In this document: piece after piece, positions 18,291 to 25,826 of the stretch | Numbering within the stretch: position 1 is the stretch's first letter | Layout of the letters: each line of letters opens with the position of its first letter | DNA from: Acanthopleuribacter pedis | Lineage (GTDB): Bacteria; Acidobacteriota; Holophagae; Acanthopleuribacterales; Acanthopleuribacteraceae | Assembly (NCBI RefSeq): GCF_017377855.1 | Contig: NZ_JAFREP010000001.1 | Coordinates: 248,001-312,000, forward strand | Length of the DNA: 64,000 nt | Direction: 5' to 3' | The notes under the pieces: model-generated | Told to the model about the DNA's origin: nothing | Seen by the model: only the letters and a program-made list of their open reading frames with translations | Databases searched by the model: none | Made by a program: the position numbers and the translations under genes

Positions 18291-18797
18291 CTAGTGGTCC
18301 TGTTCCGCGCTGTTGCCGCCGCCGCGGAGGTTGCTTACCCCGCGTGAGACTTTGCCCGCGACGTTGCGCGAAGGGTTGCCCACGTAGCGGCGGTTCCAAA
18401 CATGGTGTTTTTTGGCCGCATGGAACATGGTACCCGCCGGTACCCGTTCACCCACCCGACCGCCTTGTTTGGGAACGAACACCACCTTGGCGCTGCGTTT
18501 GTTTTTGCGGATATACACCAACATATTGTCCAAGAGGCTGTTCTGAAAGGTGCGCCACGTTTTAAAGGTGATCAGGATTTCGCCGTCCTCGGCGAGGTCC
18601 AAAGCCGTTACTTCGCCGATGGGTTCTCGTCCAATTAATACCAGGTTTCCGGGCTGCAGCCCCATGGCCGAGTGGTTTTTGACAAAGAAAAGGGCCGGTT
18701 CCGCCGCGTCGCCGGTTGGTGCCCGATCCCCGGCAAAGATTAGGGAACTCAAGCACACAAGAAAAAGGCCGAGAAGAATTTTTTTATCGGTCAACAC
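18291..18797 (-). CDS. Secreted protein with an MCE/MlaD-like domain
   Basis: A 168-residue protein with a signal peptide (about 1-22). Residues about 35-118 (FFVKNHSAMGLQPGNLVLI, then GEVTALDL and the GERVPAGTMF end) resemble the MCE/MlaD domain, in which a GL-x-x-G-x-V-x-x segment is followed by G-x-V. MCE proteins form hexameric lipid-transfer rings on the periplasmic side of the inner membrane. Here no permease or ATPase gene is adjacent, and the basic, Gly/Asn-rich tail is unusual. The start is GTG at 18797 with GAGG 7 bases before. The domain call is tentative; if wrong, this is a secreted hypothetical protein. Confidence 0.6.
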   Translation of the reverse strand: MLTDKKILLGLFLVCLSSLIFAGDRAPTGDAAEPALFFVKNHSAMGLQPGNLVLIGREPIGEVTALDLAEDGEILITFKTWRTFQNSLLDNMLVYIRKNKRSAKVVFVPKQGGRVGERVPAGTMFHAAKKHHVWNRRYVGNPSRNVAGKVSRGVSNLRGGGNSAEQDH

Positions 18798-19284
18798 AAA
18801 TGCACCTCGCTGTGGGAAAGCAGGGCGTTGGCGTTTGGCATCGTCTGTTTCTTACATCAATTACCTAAATTTGAAGCTTGCTGCTGTGCGTTAACCGCTT
18901 TCTTTTTTGCGGGAAAGTCGGTGTTGGCTTGGTCCCGCGCACCTCGGTTCCCAAAAAATCCGCGTAAGATCATCATGGGGCGCCGCTCTTAAGGGCTGTC
19001 GACCGCGCTCACCGCGGACGGCGAATTTGGTTCACCGTAAAACCCGGCATTGGGTTGATGCTTTGCCTGGTTTTGACGATTTCAACCTCTTGAGGCCAAG
19101 ATGTGCCAAAAAGGCTCTTGTGCTCGCGGTTTGTTTTTTTTAGGGTTAAGCAAAGATTGGGAAAGCGTTAGCATAACCCTGGTTTCTTTCTATTGATCAT
19201 GTGAGGACGAATCGTTTCTCGGTGGAACCGTTTTTAGGTGGGTAAAGAACACATGACAAATTTAAACGTGTTGCGGAGGGAGCG
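18798..19284. other. Intergenic region between divergent genes
   Basis: About 490 bases that should carry the promoters of the MCE-like gene and of the sigma/FHA cluster. No hairpin, operator repeat or small gene could be supported. The GGAGGGAG ribosome site of the next gene is at 19276-19283. Confidence 0.4.
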
Positions 19285-19929
19285 ATGAGCGAGCCTAATT
19301 GGGATCTTCTTTTAGGACCGGACACGGGAGCGCGCGAAGAACGAGACGCCCTCCTGACACGCCTTAGAACCGATCATGAAGCAAGAGAAACCTTTAAAAA
19401 CCATGTATTGGTTGACGCCATGCTGGCCGATGTTTATGCGACCACACGGTTTAATTGCCTTGATATTGACATGCTTGGCGGCCTTGCCGCCGGAACCTAT
19501 CGCTGCAGCAATGAGGACTTGATTCATTTGGCCGTGTGCCGTGCTTGTCGTGAAGAATTACAGCAGCTTGAAACCTTTCATGCATCACTTGAAGTTGAAC
19601 CCGAGGCCGAACCCGCATGGCCGCAACGCTTGTTGGGTCTGGGTAAATCCTTTGTCGACCAATTGGCTGCACCACAAACCGCGCCGCTTTATGCCGCCGC
19701 CGGTGTCGGAAACGCAACGCTTCCCGCCATCACTTGTGGTATCTTGAGCCAGCCCATTACGTTTCATGTCGCCTCGGGGGAGCTTCAGATCGAGGCCGCC
19801 GTTCCGCTCCAGAAACCGCTCCAGGTAAAAGTTACCTCGGAACAAGGTGAAACCATGGTGACATGTGAAGGCGCCGGTCCCTTTAGCGTTAAGCTGGATC
19901 GTGTTTGGGAAATCCACATCGGCGAATAG
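19285..19929 (+). CDS. Putative cytosolic anti-sigma factor (ZAS-like motif)
   Basis: A 214-residue protein directly upstream of a sigma factor. It contains one H-x3-C-x2-C motif (His81, Cys85, Cys88 in LIHLAVCRACRE), the signature of zinc-associated anti-sigma factors, in a helical N-terminal half. The C-terminal half is beta-rich and holds no membrane helix, so the protein appears soluble, unlike most ZAS proteins. The strong site GGAGGGAG precedes the ATG. The stop is 12 bases before the sigma gene. Anti-sigma before sigma is the reverse of the usual order. The role is inferred from the motif and the neighbour; a direct redox-sensing role for the Cys pair is possible. Confidence 0.6.
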   Translation: MSEPNWDLLLGPDTGAREERDALLTRLRTDHEARETFKNHVLVDAMLADVYATTRFNCLDIDMLGGLAAGTYRCSNEDLIHLAVCRACREELQQLETFHASLEVEPEAEPAWPQRLLGLGKSFVDQLAAPQTAPLYAAAGVGNATLPAITCGILSQPITFHVASGELQIEAAVPLQKPLQVKVTSEQGETMVTCEGAGPFSVKLDRVWEIHIGE

Positions 19930-19941
19930 TGAGGTAACTAC

Positions 19942-20553
19942 GTGGCAGTTGTGCCTTTTACACCTGAAATGTTGACCGAAAAGTTGCGCAAACAAGTGAT
20001 TGGAAGTTTGGTTAAAAAATCAAACGATCTCGATTGGCCTCGTGCCGAAGAGTTTACCCAAAATGCCGCCCTGAAAATTTTGGAAACCCACGGTCGTGAT
20101 CCCATTATGCTGCGCTCTTCCTTGCTGAATTATTGGTTAACTGCCGCGTATTATTTATTCCTCGAAGAACGACGACGCGCCAAAACCCTGCGCAACAATT
20201 GGGGTGACCCATTGCGTGAATACGACGACAACGGCGAAGGCCGGACCGCCGTCGAAATTCCCGATGAGAAGGGCGCGCGCCCCGATCAAGAACTGTTCGA
20301 CAAACTTAAAGTCGACGGTCTCAACATGATGGGCCGTGTGATTTCTAAAATGAAAGGCGATTGTCGCGAAGTCTTAACCGTGTACACCCGTCAGCGAGGC
20401 GGGGATCTGGCCGAGGGCGTTAAGCCCCATGAAATACTCAATATCACGCGCCAGAATTACGATGTGAAAGTGCACCGTTGTAAAAAGAAACTGCGGGACC
20501 TGCTTGAGAAGAAAAGCTGGTTTCGTGAGAACCGTGACCTGATGCTTTCTTAG
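19942..20553 (+). CDS. Sigma-70 family (ECF-like) RNA polymerase sigma factor
   Basis: A 203-residue protein. Residues about 20-85 look like a sigma region 2 (DWPRAEEFTQNAALKIL, then a helix with LEERRRAKTL). Residues about 135-195 look like region 4 (CREVLTVYTRQRGGD, then HEILNITRQNYDVKVHRCKKKLRDLLE), with the helix-turn-helix ending in the typical R-x-x-KKLR. It lacks regions 1 and 3, as ECF sigmas do, but is divergent, with a long insertion between regions 2 and 4. The GTG start at 19942 has GAGG at 19931-19934. It probably directs transcription of its own cluster and is held in check by the preceding gene. Confidence 0.78.
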   Translation: MAVVPFTPEMLTEKLRKQVIGSLVKKSNDLDWPRAEEFTQNAALKILETHGRDPIMLRSSLLNYWLTAAYYLFLEERRRAKTLRNNWGDPLREYDDNGEGRTAVEIPDEKGARPDQELFDKLKVDGLNMMGRVISKMKGDCREVLTVYTRQRGGDLAEGVKPHEILNITRQNYDVKVHRCKKKLRDLLEKKSWFRENRDLMLS

Positions 20554-20868
20554 CCGGTGTGCCGGTGGCCGGCGGCTCACGCTTGCGCTTTATGGTGTAA
20601 GTTTTTTATCCATATTGATTCTTAATGCTCGCGGGTGGTTTGTTCCCTCCTTCCATTCTTTCGCTATTGCTTTTTGTGGAACACCCCTGCTCATGGGTGC
20701 CGGTCGTTGTGGGGACGATTCGGTGCAAGGCGTGCATTGTCCTTTACCGTTGGGTTGTTCGGGAAGGCCTGGCATCACGTCGAAGTTTGGTTGTTACCTT
20801 GGTTGGCGGAGTTCCGTCGCTTCGAACCGCGACACCAGGTGGTGTTGTGTCCCTGGGGAGGGTTGTAC
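20554..20868. other. Gap between the sigma gene and the small protein gene
   Basis: About 315 bases. A frame in phase with the following small protein runs back to 20635, but it reads as unlike-protein sequence and has no ribosome site. It may hold a promoter for the FHA gene. I see no RNA gene. Confidence 0.4.
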
Positions 20869-21063
20869 ATGCGTGCCAAAGCGCCTATTGCCTTGAATCT
20901 CGACGATGTCTGGGAAGTGTTTCTCGACCATTTGCGTCGCCAAATGGAAGCCCAAAATCCAATACTCAAAACCGAAAGTGATTACAAACCGGAACCTGAG
21001 CCGTCTTATATCGATTCCGGGGCCCATCATGTCGTGAAAAACCCAACCTTGGATCAGGGTTAG
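20869..21063 (+). CDS. Small acidic protein upstream of the FHA gene
   Basis: A 64-residue protein with an amphipathic N-terminal helix (LDDVWEVFLDHLRRQMEAQN) and a Pro/Glu-rich tail. There are no known motifs. It is supported by the strong ribosome site GGGGAGGG at 20855-20862, placed before ATG 20869, and by lying 10 bases before the FHA-protein start, so it is probably co-transcribed and may be a partner. It could also be a chance frame. Confidence 0.5.
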   Translation: MRAKAPIALNLDDVWEVFLDHLRRQMEAQNPILKTESDYKPEPEPSYIDSGAHHVVKNPTLDQG

Positions 21064-21073
21064 GGGGTGGACC

Positions 21074-22744
21074 GTGGCTTGGAAAACCCAAATCAAAAAT
21101 TTAGTGAATCTAGATGCGGTGAACCGTTATTTCGAGGAATTGCTCGAGGTAAAGCTGCCGCTTAAGTTACAGCCCGCGGGGGACTTAGCCCTGCAAGGTA
21201 TCGATATTGTTCGCCAGTGTGAGAAAGTTGCCGAGGAGAATCGGGTTGTTATCGACCCCAAGCGAACCGTCTACATGCACGAATGTTTTATGGTGTATTT
21301 GAATCCCGACGATTTTAAGCGGCTGGATCCTTTGTTGGATGAGATTCGCAAAGACGCCGTGGAACATTTGGGTGTGCTCAAACGCATGAAAAGTTACCTC
21401 ACTCGGAATGCCTTTGAGGTGGATTTTCAAAAGAATCCGCGGGTGAGTACCGGCACCTGTATTGTGGTTTCCAGCACCCGTAAGAAACTGATTCGCACCG
21501 TGATCGACAGTGTTCAACTTCCACCGGATTCGCCGCTTTCACTTGAAACGGCTTCGCTTCAGCTCGATGAACCTCAGGCCGAGGCGCTCAAAACCATTTT
21601 TGCCCAGTTTGACCGCGGTGATCGGGAGGAAGCCCAGAAGGGAATCCAACGTCTTAACCAAGAACATCCTGACTGGCAAATCGGCCAACTGTTGGAGTGT
21701 ATGTTTTGGTTTATTGGGGGAAACAGCACCGCCGGCTTGCGTTATTTGAACACCCATCCGCGACTTGCCGCCGATGAACAAGGCGCCTATCTAAAGGCTT
21801 TGGCTTATTTAGATGTGGCGGATGTAACCCGGGCCGATGAAATTCACCAACGCACCTTTCAGCGCCGTCCCAACGCCCTGGGTTATTTGGTGAAGGGTTT
21901 GATCAATCTTGCCAAGGATGATCGCGAGACTGCCGAGAAAGAGCTTAAATTGGCCGCTACCATGGATGATCTGTTTAAGCATCTTCCCGCGACCTACCTG
22001 CGTCAACACGCCCATTTATCTCAGGTCTCCTCGCAGCACGGTGTCGCGGAGGCAACGACCGCGCCCTTTTTGCGTTTGATCCAGCCCTTTTCGCGCCGAT
22101 CCTACACCATTTGTGTACGGCGTACCCTGGATGTTCAGTTGCTCAAAAGCAGCCGCATTGCCGACCAAATTCTTAAGCCGGTCGCCAACGCCGAAAAAAG
22201 TCATTTCCGATTGGGGCGTGACGCCCAGGGGTTGTGGATGTTTGTCCAAGAACCTTTGGCCGACGAACTGATGCTCAACGGGAAAACCATTGATCATCGC
22301 GACGGGTTTAAGCTGCGAGATGAAGACCTGCTGCAAATGGGTTCGGTCACCTTGGAATATCGATTCGGGCTCATTAAGGCCGGACCCAAGTTTCATTTGG
22401 GCCGACGCGATCCCGGCCAAGGTTGCCACTTCCTCACCGTGAGCGAGGGTGGCGCGGTCAAAGAAACCTGGCTGTTCCCGGTTGACGAGGCCGTGACCCT
22501 TGGTCGTGGCCGTGATCGCGGCAACGATCTCCTTTTGGAAGATCGAGGGATTAGCGCCGAGCACGGTGAAATCAGTTGGAATGCCTGCAACTTCTATTTC
22601 ACCGATAAAGACTCGAGCAACGGAACCGCCAAAAACGGCAAGCCGTTTAAAGGAAAGGTTTCCTTGCTTCATGGTGATGTGATTCAGTTGGCCGGCTTAA
22701 GTTTAGAGGTTCGTTACGGCGGGGTGATGTCGCAACCCATTTAA
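21074..22744 (+). CDS. FhaA-like protein with N-terminal DUF3662-type domain and two FHA domains
   Basis: A 556-residue cytoplasmic protein. Residues about 1-150 resemble the FhaA N-terminal domain (RTVYMHECFMVYLNPDDF). Residues about 190-310 look like TPR-type helical repeats. Residues about 375-430 form a degenerate FHA domain (FRLGRDAQGLWMFV), and residues about 475-550 form a complete FHA domain with LGRGRDRGNDLLLEDRGIS and EH plus SSNGT, the phosphothreonine-binding residues. FHA domains read Thr phosphorylation made by Ser/Thr kinases, one of which is in this window at 56-58 kb. The GTG at 21074 follows GGGGGTGG. In actinobacteria FhaA acts in cell-wall synthesis; the role here is unknown. 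Confidence 0.83.
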   Translation: MAWKTQIKNLVNLDAVNRYFEELLEVKLPLKLQPAGDLALQGIDIVRQCEKVAEENRVVIDPKRTVYMHECFMVYLNPDDFKRLDPLLDEIRKDAVEHLGVLKRMKSYLTRNAFEVDFQKNPRVSTGTCIVVSSTRKKLIRTVIDSVQLPPDSPLSLETASLQLDEPQAEALKTIFAQFDRGDREEAQKGIQRLNQEHPDWQIGQLLECMFWFIGGNSTAGLRYLNTHPRLAADEQGAYLKALAYLDVADVTRADEIHQRTFQRRPNALGYLVKGLINLAKDDRETAEKELKLAATMDDLFKHLPATYLRQHAHLSQVSSQHGVAEATTAPFLRLIQPFSRRSYTICVRRTLDVQLLKSSRIADQILKPVANAEKSHFRLGRDAQGLWMFVQEPLADELMLNGKTIDHRDGFKLRDEDLLQMGSVTLEYRFGLIKAGPKFHLGRRDPGQGCHFLTVSEGGAVKETWLFPVDEAVTLGRGRDRGNDLLLEDRGISAEHGEISWNACNFYFTDKDSSNGTAKNGKPFKGKVSLLHGDVIQLAGLSLEVRYGGVMSQPI

Positions 22745-23079
22745 CCGCGTTCTTTGCCCCATTCCTTGCTTGACTGCACTCACCGGGTAAATCATGATAG
22801 GGATTTTGTGGATGGGCAGAAACCCTGTTTCCAAAGGTGTGTTGACCTTGTTTGTCGGCTGGAAGTGCCTCGTCTCTTCCGACCCCTGATAAATGACCCC
22901 GGCTGGGCGGTTTGGCTTGGAAGAAAATTCCGCCGGACACCGATGTCCGAACCTTGCCGAGTTTGGCGTGGTTCCTTCTCGCCGTGGGTTGCCGACCCGT
23001 ATTGTGGTTTTTAGGCCGGATACGACCTCAGCACAGTCTTTTGGTGGAATGCCTGTTAATTTCGTGAAGGCGGTAGATC
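22745..23079. other. Intergenic region before the FAH-family gene
   Basis: About 335 bases. Nothing beyond random short frames can be supported. The ribosome site GAAGGCGG (23066-23073) belongs to the gene at 23080. Confidence 0.4.
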
Positions 23080-24063
23080 ATGAAACTTGGAACCTTAAAA
23101 AAAGCCGGCAGTCGCGACGGCGAGCTGGTCGTTGTCAGCCGAGACAACCAAACCGCGGTAAAAGCCGGTCACGTTGCCGGTTGTCTGCGTGAAGCGATTG
23201 AGAACTGGGCGCAAGCCGCGCCGCAACTCGAGGCGCTTTACGCCGAATTGAATGAAGGCCGTGCCTCTGAATCTTTTGCTGTCGATCAGACGTTATTCCA
23301 CTCGCCGCTACCACGTACCTGGGGATGGATTGACGGTTCCGCGTTTATCCAACACATCAAATTGGTGCGTCAAGCGCGTAACGCGCCTCTGCCCGAGGGC
23401 TTGCATACCGATCCGTTGGTGTACCAAGGTGGCAGCGACACCTTCCTCGCCCCCCGCGAAGATGTACCACAGATTGATTTTGCCCACGGTATGGATTTCG
23501 AAGGCGAGGTCGCCGTGGTTCTGGACGACGTCCCCATGGGTACCAAAGAGGCCGATGCCGAAAAGTACATTCGCTTGGTGATGTTGTGTAACGACGTTTC
23601 CCTGCGTGGGCTTATTCCGCCGGAATTGAAAAAAGGATTTGGTTTCTACAATTCAAAACCATCCTCCGCATTTTCACCTTTTGCATTGACCTTGGATGAG
23701 TTGGGCGACAACTGGCGTGACGGCCGCTTGCACCTGCCGTTGCACGTGACTTACAACGGTGCGTTCTTTGGCAACGCCGACGCCGGGCACATGCATTTCT
23801 CGTTCCCGCGTTTGATTGAGCATGCGGCGATGACGCGTGCGCTTTCAGCCGGCACCATCATCGGAAGTGGTACCGTGGCTAATGAAGATACCAGCCGCGG
23901 TTCTAGCTGCTTGGCTGAAAAACGCATGCTGGAAAAAATCAATACCGGTGAGTTCGTTACCCCGTTTATGAGCGAGGGCGACACCATCAAAATTGAGATG
24001 TTGGACAAAGACAACAACAACTTGTTCGGCACCATTGATCAAAAGATCGTGGCGTTTAAATAA
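23080..24063 (+). CDS. Fumarylacetoacetate hydrolase (FAH)-family protein
   Basis: A 327-residue enzyme of the FAH superfamily, which cleaves or decarboxylates 1,3-diketo acids and uses Mg2+ or Ca2+. The metal-binding acids are in the segment HGMDFEGEVAVVLDD and in the following CNDVSLR. SSAFSPFALTLDELGD, TIIGSGTVANEDTSRGSSC and the GDTIKIEM end match the family's core. The length is like fumarylacetoacetase from tyrosine catabolism in bacteria with a short N-terminal domain. The ATG at 23080 is clear, and the gene ends in a strong bidirectional terminator. No other tyrosine-degradation gene is adjacent, so the exact substrate is uncertain. Confidence 0.9.
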   Translation: MKLGTLKKAGSRDGELVVVSRDNQTAVKAGHVAGCLREAIENWAQAAPQLEALYAELNEGRASESFAVDQTLFHSPLPRTWGWIDGSAFIQHIKLVRQARNAPLPEGLHTDPLVYQGGSDTFLAPREDVPQIDFAHGMDFEGEVAVVLDDVPMGTKEADAEKYIRLVMLCNDVSLRGLIPPELKKGFGFYNSKPSSAFSPFALTLDELGDNWRDGRLHLPLHVTYNGAFFGNADAGHMHFSFPRLIEHAAMTRALSAGTIIGSGTVANEDTSRGSSCLAEKRMLEKINTGEFVTPFMSEGDTIKIEMLDKDNNNLFGTIDQKIVAFK

Positions 24064-24088
24064 GCTATCTTTATCCCTAAACAAAAAG

Positions 24089-24125
24089 AAACCCGGCCAA
24101 CCTTTGAGGTTCGCCGGGTTTTTTT
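24089..24125. terminator. Bidirectional rho-independent terminator
   Basis: AACCCGGC (24090-24097) pairs with GCCGGGTT (24113-24120). Inside, AACCT pairs with AGGTT over a TTG loop. A T-run follows on the + strand and, read from the other side, TTTCTTTTTG on the - strand. It serves the FAH gene and cysS, which converge on it. Confidence 0.88.
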
Positions 24126-24157
24126 ATGCTTGTGCGCCCGATTGTTCGTGACGGCGG

Positions 24158-25642
24158 TTAGGCTTCTTTATCACAGGCCTTGGGTTTGTGTGGCAGAACT
24201 TGCCATTCCGTGCCCTGTGGGGTGTCCATCACCGCGATACCGTCCGCGATAAGGCTTTCGCGAATGTCGTCGGCCTTCTGCCATTCTTTGTTTTCTCGGG
24301 CCGCGACCCGCTCTTGCAGGCGGGCTTCCACCTCGGCCGGGTCGATGTTGCGTGCCCGAATCAGGTATTCCTGGATTTCGGCCAAGGCTTGCTTGCTCGG
24401 GTTTTGGCACAGGCCGAGAATACCCAAGCAGGTTTTGATTTCGTCGGCCACCGCCAAAATCACACCCGCCTTTTGTTTCATCTTGGGTTTTTTGGCCGCG
24501 ACCAGATCGTTGATGAACTTAAAGCCCGCGTTGATTTCGCGAATGGCGGCCACCGTGTTGAAGTCGTCGTCCATGACTTCAATGAATGCGTCCTTGATGT
24601 TGGGAACCGTGATGTTGGCCGGCGGTGTGGCCTCCGCATCCGGGAACTGCTCGCGGATTTCCTCCACCCGTTTGAAGGTGTTGTAGAAATAGAGCATGCG
24701 GCTGTAGGCGTCGTGGAACGCGCTGTCGCAGAAGTCGATGTTGGCCGTGTAGTGGCTCTTTAGTATCGTGTAGCGAATCGCCTCGGGGTGAAATGCTTTG
24801 ACCGCATCTTGAATGGTGTAGAAGTTTCCCTTGGATTTGCCCATTTTTTGGCCGTCAACCAAAATCAGACCGTTGTGGATCCAGTAGCGAGCATAGCAAC
24901 TGTCGTGGGCGGCGCAACTTTGCGCAATCTCGTTTTCGTGGTGCGGGAAGATCAGATCGCGGCCGCCGCCGTGAATGTCGAATTCCCGGCCAAGGTACTT
25001 CTCTGCCATGGCCGAGCACTCAATATGCCAGCCAGGTCGGCCTTCACCCCAGGGGGACGTCCAGGAAACTTCGCCTTCCTTAGCCCTTTTCCAGAGGGCG
25101 AAATCCAGTGGATCATTTTTCTGTTGGTTGATTTCAATGCGAGACCCGGAACGCAATTCCTCAGGGTCTCGGTTTGAAAGGCATCCGTATTTGGGGAAAG
25201 ACCGGACTTCAAAGTAAACATCACCTTGGCTTTCGTAAGCGTGCCCTTTGTCGATGAGCTTTTGGATAAGTTCGATAATTTCGGGGATATGTTCGCTAAC
25301 CTTGGGCTCAATCGTTGCCGGCTTAACCCCCAGCAATGCCATGTCCTTCAGGCTAAGGTCAATCATCTCTTGGGAATAAACCAATGCCGGCTTGTTCTCC
25401 AGGGCGGCCCGTTCGATGATTTTGTCGTCTACGTCCGTGTAGTTGCGGACGTAAGTTACCTCGTAACCGCGGAACTCAAAATAATTGCGGATCATGTCGT
25501 AAATAATCGCCTGCATGGCGTGGCCGATGTGGCTCTTGTCGTATACGGTGAGGCCGCAGGCATACATCGACAACTTACCCGGTTCTTTTGGTTCAAAAGG
25601 CTCGCGTTTTTTCGTCATCGTGTTGTAAACATAGGCTGTCAT
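24158..25642 (-). CDS. cysS: Cysteinyl-tRNA synthetase
   Basis: A 494-residue class I synthetase that charges tRNA(Cys). Zinc site: Cys29 (YACGLTVYD), Cys209 (HIECSAM), His234 and Glu238 (FPHHENE). The HIGH motif is SHIGHAMQ at 37-44. The second signature is KMGKSKGN at 266-273, a variant of KMSKS with Gly in place of Ser at the third position, a substitution tolerated in the class. The anticodon-binding helical part follows and is complete. The ATG at 25642 is clear. It is convergent with the FAH gene and stands alone. Confidence 0.96.
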   Translation of the reverse strand: MTAYVYNTMTKKREPFEPKEPGKLSMYACGLTVYDKSHIGHAMQAIIYDMIRNYFEFRGYEVTYVRNYTDVDDKIIERAALENKPALVYSQEMIDLSLKDMALLGVKPATIEPKVSEHIPEIIELIQKLIDKGHAYESQGDVYFEVRSFPKYGCLSNRDPEELRSGSRIEINQQKNDPLDFALWKRAKEGEVSWTSPWGEGRPGWHIECSAMAEKYLGREFDIHGGGRDLIFPHHENEIAQSCAAHDSCYARYWIHNGLILVDGQKMGKSKGNFYTIQDAVKAFHPEAIRYTILKSHYTANIDFCDSAFHDAYSRMLYFYNTFKRVEEIREQFPDAEATPPANITVPNIKDAFIEVMDDDFNTVAAIREINAGFKFINDLVAAKKPKMKQKAGVILAVADEIKTCLGILGLCQNPSKQALAEIQEYLIRARNIDPAEVEARLQERVAARENKEWQKADDIRESLIADGIAVMDTPQGTEWQVLPHKPKACDKEA

Positions 25643-25826
25643 CGGGTCCCCCCCGCAATAGATACAGTTCCCCCCCTTGGGAACGAACGGTCATCATATC
25701 TCAACCGAATACCCCATGGCCAGGGGGTACCGTCGGAAAATGAAAGGGCGTGACCCTGGCCCGTTCAGCTCGGGCTGCAGCTTACCTTTTCAATTCGGTG
25801 GTGCGTCCTTGCGGTAGTAGTGAAAT

